DNA of 64,000 bases from NCBI GenBank assembly GCA_047975025.1, contig JBKECY010000006.1, positions 27,445 through 91,444 on the forward strand, read 5' to 3'. The translations under genes and the position numbers were made by a program. The notes beneath the pieces are model-generated. The model had not been told where the DNA came from. It did no database searches and saw only the letters and a program-made list of their open reading frames with translations. Below, piece after piece: positions 25,090 to 31,620 of this stretch; position 1 is the first letter of the stretch, and each line of letters opens with the position of its first letter. Origin of the DNA: JBKECY01 sp047975025 (GTDB lineage: Bacteria > Bacillota > Clostridia > Lachnospirales > Lachnospiraceae).

Positions 25090-25878
25090 TTAATTTAATG
25101 TACGGACGATATCATTGAGTTTGGCTCTAAGCTCCAGATACTCCGGATTTAATTCCAGCTGATTTTTTCGCTCTTCATAGGTAAAGGGGATTTCCATATT
25201 GTGTATGATTCTTGCCGGTGAATGTGACATGACCAGTACCCGCTGTCCCAGATACAAAGCCTCATTCACATTGTTGGTGATCATAACACAGGTCTTCTTC
25301 GTCTCATTCCAGATCTTTAAAAGTTCGACATTTAACATTTTTCGTGTGATGGCATCCAGCGCACCGAAGGGCTGATCCAGCATAAAAAGGTCAGGGTCTG
25401 TAACTAACGCTCTGGCAATGGCTGCTCTCTGGCGCATACCGCCGGATAACTCTTTGGGCAGACAATCTTTGAACTCCTGCAGCCCGACCAGATCCAGCAT
25501 TTTGGTAATCTGCTTTTCTATATTAAGATCTTTTTGCTTCTTCATCCCGAACACCTGAAGCGGGAGTCTGACATTTTCGTATACAGTCTTCCATTCCAGG
25601 AGGTTATCATTTTGAAATACAATGCCGAACTTTTTTTGTATTTCCTTGGAAGAAACCTGCGGCATCTTCTGGCCTTCTAAGATGACCTCGCCTTCATCCG
25701 GAGTTTCAATTCCCTCCATCGTACGAATCAATGTGGATTTGCCGCAGCCGCTGGCTCCCATAATACAGATAAACTCTTTTTCCCGTACTTCAAAGTCAAT
25801 TCCTCCTAACACCGGAATCTCACCATCCTTCGTAACGAATGACTTCTTGATTCCACTCACTTTGAAAAAGTCTTGCAT
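25090..25878 (-). CDS. NitT/TauT-family ABC transporter ATPase with degenerate catalytic site
   Basis: A 262-residue ABC ATPase with Walker A GASGCGKSTLIRTME and signature LSGGMRQRAAIARAL. However, Walker B reads LFMLDQPFGALD, with Gln in place of the catalytic Glu, and the H-loop reads VMITNNVNEALYL, with Asn in place of His. Both codons (CAG, AAC) are clear. It can bind ATP but should hydrolyse it poorly, so it is probably the non-catalytic half of a heterodimer with the ATPase at 23500. The ATG at 25878 follows AGGAGG by 8 bp and is the first of the long co-oriented group reaching to ureD. Confidence 0.92.
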   Translation of the reverse strand: MQDFFKVSGIKKSFVTKDGEIPVLGGIDFEVREKEFICIMGASGCGKSTLIRTMEGIETPDEGEVILEGQKMPQVSSKEIQKKFGIVFQNDNLLEWKTVYENVRLPLQVFGMKKQKDLNIEKQITKMLDLVGLQEFKDCLPKELSGGMRQRAAIARALVTDPDLFMLDQPFGALDAITRKMLNVELLKIWNETKKTCVMITNNVNEALYLGQRVLVMSHSPARIIHNMEIPFTYEERKNQLELNPEYLELRAKLNDIVRTLN

Positions 25879-25903
25879 TTCATCATCCTCCTGCCACACA
25901 GCA

Positions 25904-25951
25904 TATAAAAAAAGCGTCCTTCTATTCACCAGAAAATAGAAACAGGACGCC
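25904..25951 (-). terminator. leader terminator before the transporter-urease gene group
   Basis: On the minus strand GGCGTCC (25951-25945) pairs with GGACGC (25919-25914), extended by TTCTATT/AATAGAA, and is followed by seven T. It lies between the promoter and the first ATG, so transcription must read through it. The 5' arm begins with the 12-mer ACAAAGGCGTCC, nearly repeated at 26110. Confidence 0.7.
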
Positions 25952-25994
25952 TTTGTCGAGACTAAATTATTTGATTGCTTGAGCATTTTGACAC

Positions 25995-26000
25995 ATTATA
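25995..26000 (-). promoter_or_regulatory. -10 element of the transporter-urease operon
   Basis: TATAAT on the minus strand (26000-25995). No good -35 lies 16-18 bp upstream (ATACGC), which is common where an activator such as an AraC protein is needed. Confidence 0.5.
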
Positions 26001-26072
26001 CTATCTTTTAAGCGGCAGCGTATTGTAAAAGTTAGCACCAAATCACTTTATTTTTTTTTCGTGGATTCTCTA

Positions 26073-26101
26073 TTGACTTTTAAAAAAACTCAGCATAGAA
26101 T
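26073..26101 (+). promoter_or_regulatory. promoter of the amidohydrolase gene
   Basis: TTGACT (26073-26078), a 17 bp spacer, and TAGAAT (26096-26101). The predicted start at about 26108 falls directly before ACAAAGGCGTTC, the 5' arm of the leader hairpin. Confidence 0.6.
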
Positions 26102-26109
26102 ACGTTTAA

Positions 26110-26157
26110 ACAAAGGCGTTCGATATCTCTATCTATGAGATATCTGAATGCCTTTTT
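26110..26157 (+). terminator. leader terminator before the amidohydrolase gene
   Basis: AAAGGCGTTCGATATCTC and GAGATATCTGAATGCCTTT form a long stem with one internal mismatch, a TATCTAT loop and a short T-run. It begins at the predicted transcription start and ends about 40 bp before the ATG. It looks like an attenuator. Confidence 0.65.
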
Positions 26158-26198
26158 GGGCTTATGTCAGCATTTTAGTTGCAAGAAAGGAGTTTTAC

Positions 26199-27791
26199 AT
26201 GGATGCAACCTATATCTTAAAAAGCAGTGCTATTTTTGACAGTATTTCGGACACCCCTGTCGCGGGAGGTGTTGTAATTAATGATACAACGATTGCCGGT
26301 GTCTACCCCGAAAGTGAACTGGCACAATACACAGGTCCTTCTACCCAAGTCATTGAGTATGGGGATAAACTGATATTACCGGGCCTGATTGACTCTCATA
26401 TGCATATGGGGCAGGCCATGGACTTTCTGGATGAAAGTTATTGTATCGACATCGGTTCCGCCCGCACCTTCCCGGAAATTATGGAAAGAATGCAGCAATA
26501 CAGCAAGCTGTACCCGGACAATCCGGTCGTCTTCGCTACGAATTTTAATTATTTCAATCTGGATGAATACTTTATTCCGACAGCCACAGCCATGGATGCC
26601 TATTTCCCGGACAAACCAGCGGTCATATTAACCTGGGAAATCCATACCTTTTATGCGAATACTAAAGCAATCGAGCTGGCCGGTATTACTAAAGATACCC
26701 CTGATCCAAACGGCGGTATCGAAAAGGATGCGAACGGCGAACTGACGGGGGCTTTCAACGATACGGCCGCCTTCGCATTACAGAAAATCGTACAACGTCC
26801 GGCCGAAGAGCGCAAAGGCTCTCTGGTGAATTTCATGAATATACTAAACCAGTATGGGATTACCTCTGTGGCTGATTTATACCCTTGCGGTACCGAGACT
26901 CCTTATGCCTTATACAAATCCATGGAGGATCAGCTAAGCGTCCGCATACATTTCTATCCTGAGCTGCTTTCCTTTACACCAGAGGATATTCCGCAGTATA
27001 AAAGCGAATTCAACTCTCCCATGCTTCAGTTCTCAGGACTTAAGAACTTAATTGATGGTGTAATTTCAGTTCATACTGCCTGGATGTCAGAGCCCTATTT
27101 CGACGATCCCACCACCAGCGGATACCCTGCGGTCTCTCCGGAAGCAGTCCGCGCCAAGATGCTGGAAGCACTTGGTATGGGGGTCAACGTACGAATCCAT
27201 GCAATCGGGGATCAGGCAGTTACTTATGTACTTGATGTTTTTGAAGAAGCTGAACAGCAATACGGAAAACCTGCCCGCCGCAATGTCATGGAACATCTGG
27301 AATATGTACGTGACGAGGATGTCGAGCGTATCGCCCGTCTAGGAGTCGTTGCCGATATGCAGGGAAGACATATTACGTTCTATGTTGATGATGGTGAGCC
27401 CATTATGGGAGAACGATCCAAGCTGGCATTTCGCTGGCGTGATATCTACGATGCCGGTGCAGTGATTGGTACGGGTTCCGACTACCCTGTCGTGCATTTT
27501 AGTCCGGCGCGCTGTATCTATGCCGCTGTGACCCGTCAGCTCGAGGATGGACATCCCAAGGGCGGCTGGTATCCCAAACAGCGTATGACGCTCCCCGAGG
27601 TATTAAAAATCTATACCATGGGCTCTGCCTGTGCAATCAACCGCGAGAACGATCTGGGCAGCCTGGAGGCTGGTAAGCTGGCCGACGTCGTTGTACTGGA
27701 CCGGAATCTGTTTGAAGTTCCTGAAGAAGAGCTTTTAGAGTTCATGCCGGTCATGACTATGGTAAAGGGTAAGGTAGTATTTGAAAAATAA
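26199..27791 (+). CDS. amidohydrolase family protein (YtcJ-like)
   Basis: A 530-residue metal-dependent hydrolase of the amidohydrolase superfamily, YtcJ/AepA branch, which includes N-substituted formamide deformylases. Metal-site elements are present: HMH in LPGLIDSHMHMGQAMDF, His in VRIHAIGDQAV, His in NVMEHLEYVRDED and Asp in GTGSDYPVVHFSP. The C-terminal segment SLEAGKLADVVVLDRNLFEV is typical. The ATG at 26199 follows AAAGGAG; a longer frame adds 17 unlikely residues. It is divergent from the transporter-urease group and shares a leader motif with it, so it probably acts on the same imported compound, cutting a C-N bond. Confidence 0.9.
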   Translation: MDATYILKSSAIFDSISDTPVAGGVVINDTTIAGVYPESELAQYTGPSTQVIEYGDKLILPGLIDSHMHMGQAMDFLDESYCIDIGSARTFPEIMERMQQYSKLYPDNPVVFATNFNYFNLDEYFIPTATAMDAYFPDKPAVILTWEIHTFYANTKAIELAGITKDTPDPNGGIEKDANGELTGAFNDTAAFALQKIVQRPAEERKGSLVNFMNILNQYGITSVADLYPCGTETPYALYKSMEDQLSVRIHFYPELLSFTPEDIPQYKSEFNSPMLQFSGLKNLIDGVISVHTAWMSEPYFDDPTTSGYPAVSPEAVRAKMLEALGMGVNVRIHAIGDQAVTYVLDVFEEAEQQYGKPARRNVMEHLEYVRDEDVERIARLGVVADMQGRHITFYVDDGEPIMGERSKLAFRWRDIYDAGAVIGTGSDYPVVHFSPARCIYAAVTRQLEDGHPKGGWYPKQRMTLPEVLKIYTMGSACAINRENDLGSLEAGKLADVVVLDRNLFEVPEEELLEFMPVMTMVKGKVVFEK

Positions 27792-27809
27792 CCGGAACAT
27801 GGCTGCGAA

Positions 27810-28661
27810 CTATAAATAACCGGCCAGTTTACGTGATGTATTTCTAAAAGCAGTAGGAGACATTCCCTTCTTAGCTGAGAACTGCTTAATAAAGTAGGTA
27901 TCATACTCAAATCCGGTAGAACGCGCGATTTCATTCAGATTCATTCCGGTATGCGTAAGTAAGTCTTCTGCTACTTTTAACCGGTAGGCTGCCAGATAGG
28001 ACATCGCTGTACAATTGCATCGCTCCCGAAACAGCTCATTTAGTGACACGCGGTTCAGATGTGCACACAGAGTTATATCTTCTAATGTGATTTTGCCGGC
28101 GTAATTGGTGTGGATATATTCCAGAACCAGATCCACAGGTGACTGTTCGCTTTCTGTACTTAAGCTTTCAAGCAATCCCAGCAGCTGAATAAGATTCTTT
28201 TTGATTCTGCACACCCAAAGCGAATCACTTTGAGCAAATACCTCTGTTCCAATAATAAAAAACCAATCCAGCAGTTTTGGAAATACTTTTGCGTTAATAC
28301 AAGGTACGCCTGTGTGCGTACCTTCTCTTTGAAACAAAGAAACTCCTGTATGGATTTTCAGATTGGGCAAAAAATAATCTTCTGTTTTTGAAATTGGTAT
28401 CGTACTAAGGAACTCCGGATCAAAACTAAACGATTGTGCTGCTGCTTCTCTTTTCTCTGCATGTATCACATCCTGCTCTGATAAACACAGTACTGCGGGG
28501 GCAGAGATGGCAATCGGGCGCTGATTCAGGGTTCCTTTTATATGCCCATTTGTAACAAATACTATAGTAAATCGCTTCTGATAAGGGAGGCTTACAAAAT
28601 CTTCTGCGTACCTGAAATCTATATTTACAGTCCTTTTCTTATAGCGGTCTATTTGTGGCAT
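27810..28661 (-). CDS. AraC-family transcriptional regulator
   Basis: A 283-residue regulator with an N-terminal cupin-like sensor region (FVTNGHIKGTLNQRPIAISA and APAVLCLSEQDVIHAEKRE) and a C-terminal AraC double helix-turn-helix: TLEDITLCAHLNRVSLNELF and NLNEIARSTGFEYDTYFIKQ with KKGMSPTAFRN. An AAGGAG site precedes the ATG. Its 3' end faces the amidohydrolase gene, 18 bp away. It is the second AraC protein around this gene group and may control the divergent promoters at 26 kb. Confidence 0.9.
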   Translation of the reverse strand: MPQIDRYKKRTVNIDFRYAEDFVSLPYQKRFTIVFVTNGHIKGTLNQRPIAISAPAVLCLSEQDVIHAEKREAAAQSFSFDPEFLSTIPISKTEDYFLPNLKIHTGVSLFQREGTHTGVPCINAKVFPKLLDWFFIIGTEVFAQSDSLWVCRIKKNLIQLLGLLESLSTESEQSPVDLVLEYIHTNYAGKITLEDITLCAHLNRVSLNELFRERCNCTAMSYLAAYRLKVAEDLLTHTGMNLNEIARSTGFEYDTYFIKQFSAKKGMSPTAFRNTSRKLAGYL

Positions 28662-28785
28662 AACATCTCCTTACAGATAGTATAGTTAATTCCTGCATTT
28701 ATGACATTGTAGCACAAAAGTACAAGTCGTAAAATGATATTGTAATAAGAAATAAAATGTTTATCAAAACAGGAGGAACTATATC

Positions 28786-29844
28786 ATGGCTGTAAAAGTA
28801 GCAATCAACGGTTTTGGGCGCATTGGCCGCCTTGCTTTCAGACAAATGTTCTCTGCCGAAGGGTACGAGATTGTAGCAATTAATGACTTGACCAACCCTC
28901 AGATGCTGGCACATTTACTAAAATACGATTCCGCACAGGGCAGATATAAATTAGCAGAGCAGGTAGAGGTAAAAGAAAGTTCGATCATAGTTGCAGGAAA
29001 AGAAATTGAGATTTATGCTCACAAAGACCCATTGAACCTCCCCTGGAGTGAACTTGCGGTAGATGTGGTCTTAGAATGCACTGGATTTTTCACATCAAAG
29101 GAAACGGCATCCGCTCATATTACGGCAGGTGCAAAAAAAGTTGTTATCTCCGCTCCTGCCGGAGATAACCTGCCTACCATCGTATACGGGGTCAACGAGC
29201 ATAGTCTGCGCCCAAACGACACTGTCATCTCAGCCGCCTCATGCACAACCAATTGTCTGGCTCTTGTGGTCGATGTTCTGGATAAGCTCTCGCCCATTGA
29301 AAAGGGATTTATGACAACAATTCACGCTTATACGGGTGACCAGATGACGCTGGACGGTCCGCATGCAAAAGGTGATCTGCGCAGGGCACGTGCAGCAGCT
29401 CTGAACATCGTCCCGACCTCTTCCGGAGCTGCTAAAGCAATTGGACTTGTGATTCCAAAACTACAAGGGAAATTAGACGGTGTATCTCAACGCGTCCCGA
29501 CACCAGCCGGTTCGGTGACGGAGCTGGTCGCTGTCGTCAACACATCGGTCAAACCAGAGGATATTCACAGGGCTATGAAAGCAGCTGCATCCGATTCATT
29601 CGGATATACAGAAGAACAGCTCGTATCCTCAGACATAATTGGTATAACCTACGGGTCATTGTTTGATGCTACACAGACCAGTGTCACATCTCTTCCGGAT
29701 GGGAAATCTCTGGTAAAAGTTGCGGCATGGTACGACAATGAGAATTCGTATACGAGCCAGATGGTTCGGACAATCAAATATTTTTCTGAGTTGTCACCTC
29801 AGTTGGATGTATCGGAGTATAACTTCCGTCAAAACAGGCGATGA
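28786..29844 (+). CDS. gap: glyceraldehyde-3-phosphate dehydrogenase, type I
   Basis: Glycolytic enzyme that converts glyceraldehyde-3-phosphate and NAD+ to 1,3-bisphosphoglycerate. NAD-binding motif INGFGRIGRLAFRQM, catalytic Cys in SAASCTTNCLALVVD, IVPTSSGAAKAIGLVIPKL, and AAWYDNENSYTSQMVRTIKY are all present. An AGGAGG site precedes the ATG. The usual protein should end soon after KYFSEL; here it runs on as SPQLDVSEYNFRQNRR. The last nine residues are read, in another frame, from a sequence that matches the sorting signal of the next gene (29821-29902). The catalytic part looks intact. Confidence 0.97.
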   Translation: MAVKVAINGFGRIGRLAFRQMFSAEGYEIVAINDLTNPQMLAHLLKYDSAQGRYKLAEQVEVKESSIIVAGKEIEIYAHKDPLNLPWSELAVDVVLECTGFFTSKETASAHITAGAKKVVISAPAGDNLPTIVYGVNEHSLRPNDTVISAASCTTNCLALVVDVLDKLSPIEKGFMTTIHAYTGDQMTLDGPHAKGDLRRARAAALNIVPTSSGAAKAIGLVIPKLQGKLDGVSQRVPTPAGSVTELVAVVNTSVKPEDIHRAMKAAASDSFGYTEEQLVSSDIIGITYGSLFDATQTSVTSLPDGKSLVKVAAWYDNENSYTSQMVRTIKYFSELSPQLDVSEYNFRQNRR

Positions 29845-29902
29845 AGTAAATACGATCTTCTACTTAGCCATTGGGGGGATTTCTGTTGTAAAATGCAGTT
29901 GA
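29821..29902 (+). pseudogene. remnant of a cell-wall sorting signal fused to the end of gap
   Basis: In the frame +1 to gap this DNA encodes TSVKTGDEVNTIFYLAIGG, then a stop. It matches the C-terminal sorting signal of the next gene (from 30671). I count about 50 identical bases of 60 between 29821-29880 and 30671-30730. No coding body remains upstream. It seems to be the tail of a lost paralogue left behind by a deletion or duplication. Confidence 0.75.
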
Positions 29903-29927
29903 AACAATCAATAATATATGATATAAG
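29899..29927 (+). promoter_or_regulatory. promoter of the surface protein gene
   Basis: TTGAAA (29899-29904), a 17 bp spacer, and TATAAG (29922-29927). It overlaps the end of the sorting-signal remnant. Confidence 0.5.
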
Positions 29928-29966
29928 TATATTTATACAAAATTAATCGATAATGGAGGGGAAATG

Positions 29967-30785
29967 ATGAGAGCATTAAAAAGAATATTCGCAGGACTAT
30001 TCTGTGCCTGCATGGTTCTATTGTTGTTACCGGTGAATGCGAATGCGAATACAACTTTCAATTTACTGCCATCAGAAGCTGATTTTGGTGAGATTGAAGA
30101 AGGGTATGCTTCAGTACCGGCAATAGAGATCACTGTTTCGAATAATCTTGGTTATACATATTACTTAAATCCGGCACAATTAGAAAACTATGTTGTAACA
30201 TATTCAACGAATTATGGCAACGGCTGGACTATACCTACTTCACCGGAAACAGCCACAATTACAATACAACCCAATCCCGACCTTCCTGTCGGAAACTATG
30301 ACACACAGTTGGATGTATTTGCGCCTCCGCCTGCTGCCAATATGTACTCAAGCCAAGGCTCAGCAGTTCCCAGCCCGCTAGTAGAAGCTGACCCCTTTGC
30401 ATCGGCATTTTCGATACCTGTCAAATTCACAGTAACGGCTGCACCAACTGACACACCTACCCCTACAGTCACTGACACACCTACGGTGACAGACACGCCG
30501 ACAGTGACAGATACACCTACAGTCACGCCAATTATTGACCCGACTTCTACTGAAACGCCCACACCAACAGTAACCGTTACAGATACTGTAACACCGACAG
30601 TCACATCTACTATCACTGCTACTCCAACTGCTATCGTCACTATCGCCTCTGCTAAGACGGCCACAAAGACAACCTCTGTTAAAACAGGCGATGACGCAAA
30701 TGCAATCTTCTACTTAGCTATTGGTGGTATTGCACTACTTGGATGCATCGGAGTGATCGGTTATAGAAAAATCAAGAGCAAGTAA
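29967..30785 (+). CDS. secreted surface protein with Thr-rich repeats and sortase-type anchor
   Basis: A 272-residue exported protein. It has a signal peptide (RALKRIFAGLFCACMVLLLL with a likely cut after NANA), a beta-rich domain (about residues 30-155), a stalk of TPTVTD repeats (about 165-215), and a C-terminal signal SVKTGDDANAIFYLAIGG followed by a hydrophobic helix and RKIKSK. SVKTG is an LPXTG-like sorting motif. Two ATGs (29964, 29967) are possible; the second has better spacing from GGAGG. The beta domain resembles choice-of-anchor or Ig-like folds but is not recognised. Confidence 0.82.
   Translation: MRALKRIFAGLFCACMVLLLLPVNANANTTFNLLPSEADFGEIEEGYASVPAIEITVSNNLGYTYYLNPAQLENYVVTYSTNYGNGWTIPTSPETATITIQPNPDLPVGNYDTQLDVFAPPPAANMYSSQGSAVPSPLVEADPFASAFSIPVKFTVTAAPTDTPTPTVTDTPTVTDTPTVTDTPTVTPIIDPTSTETPTPTVTVTDTVTPTVTSTITATPTAIVTIASAKTATKTTSVKTGDDANAIFYLAIGGIALLGCIGVIGYRKIKSK
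30450..30527 (+). repeat. 18-bp coding tandem repeat (TPTVTD units)
   Basis: Units of the type GACACACCTACGGTGACA recur at 30474, 30492 and 30510, with a 24 bp first unit at 30450. They encode the Thr/Pro stalk and could vary in number by slippage. Confidence 0.8.
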
Positions 30786-30804
30786 ATATTGTAAGACATA
30801 AAGA

Positions 30805-30830
30805 TACCCCGGGCTGATTGGCTCGGGGTA
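30805..30830 (+). terminator. hairpin after the surface protein gene
   Basis: TACCCCG and CGGGGTA pair around a 12-base loop 20 bp after the stop. The T-run is weak, so termination may be partial. Confidence 0.55.
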
Positions 30831-31080
30831 GTTAGCTTATAGGCTCATGAACTATGACTAAATGCGCTATAATCAAAGTCAAATCCCATTATGTACAGAA
30901 TAACACTTTTCTAATTTTACTCCTAATGTCCTTGCTTCATCGCCATTATATGCTATAAAAAGTTGCATTTTCTTTTCATTTGTGAAAAATAAGCGCATTT
31001 TTGCAGTATACTTTCATTTTCGGAGCAGTAAAAAGCCCCGTACATCCAACAAAGTTGAATATACAGGTCTTCCAGAAAAA

Positions 31081-31154
31081 TCGAAGCGACGGGATTCGAA
31101 CCCACGACCTCCTCGTCCCGAACGAGGCGCTCTACCAAGCTGAGCCACGCTTCG
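31081..31154 (-). tRNA. tRNA-Pro (anticodon CGG)
   Basis: On the minus strand the acceptor arms CGAAGCG and CGCTTCG pair, with A as discriminator base. The D arm contains GGCTCAGCTTGGTAGAGC, the anticodon stem is CCTCG/CGAGG with loop TTCGGGA (anticodon CGG, reads CCG), and the T arm is GTGGGTTCGAATCCC. The CCA end is not encoded. A T-rich stretch follows directly. Confidence 0.96.
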
Positions 31155-31176
31155 TAATGCTTTGCACAACAGCAAT

Positions 31177-31205
31177 ATTATACGTATATGCCGGCAATTT
31201 GTCAA
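31177..31205 (-). promoter_or_regulatory. promoter of tRNA-Pro
   Basis: A perfect consensus on the minus strand: TTGACA (31205-31200), a 17 bp spacer, and TATAAT (31182-31177). Confidence 0.88.
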
Positions 31206-31264
31206 CAGCTTATGACATTTTTTCCGGAATATTTCTCTGTAAAGCACCTGCCTTGCAAAACATC

Positions 31265-31606
31265 CTAGTAACAGACAATTTCCTTTATAAAAAACTCCTT
31301 CCCACTTAACAATTCTTTCCTGTCGCTCCCGCAGGTTTGACACTTGCCTGCCTGGTCCAGTACGTTGTATACGGTACCACAGTCGAGACACCGCGCGTTT
31401 GCCGGCAGAATCTCGACCTCAAGCTTGGCATGTTCCAGTAGTGTCCCATCGACCGCTGCAGGATAGCAGGCCTTCACATACTGGGGAATCATGGAGGACA
31501 ATTCCCCAATCTGCAGCACGACCGTTTCAATGCTTTCCACATCATTGTCTCTTGCAAATTCTTCTACGGTTCTTACCACTTCCATCACAACACCTAACTC
31601 GTGCAT
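31265..31606 (-). CDS. hypA: nickel metallochaperone HypA
   Basis: A 113-residue protein that passes nickel to maturing NiFe hydrogenase, and in some bacteria to urease. The N-terminal nickel site MHE is present (MHELGVVMEVVRTVEEFA), so the ATG at 31606 is chosen over a frame with nine more residues. The zinc domain has CLDC and CQTC. It lies 14 bp after the large flavoprotein gene and is in the same operon as hypB. No hydrogenase or hypCDEF is in the window. Confidence 0.92.
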   Translation of the reverse strand: MHELGVVMEVVRTVEEFARDNDVESIETVVLQIGELSSMIPQYVKACYPAAVDGTLLEHAKLEVEILPANARCLDCGTVYNVLDQAGKCQTCGSDRKELLSGKEFFIKEIVCY

Positions 31607-31620
31607 ACCGTTTCCCCCAT

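Noticed and set aside
25904..26010. Known riboswitch (guanidine, purine, ZTP, SAM or TPP type) in the importer leader
   Set aside because: None of the conserved cores of these classes could be found; only a terminator and the shared 12-mer are visible.
30450..30527. Short regular repeats, CRISPR-like at first sight
   Set aside because: Units are 18 bp, in frame, adjoin without spacers and encode TPTVTD. The same holds for 62436-62489.
30296..30664. A 122-codon minus-strand open frame rich in Val and Gly
   Set aside because: It is the reverse-strand shadow of the Thr/Pro repeats of the surface protein; no ribosome binding site or promoter.
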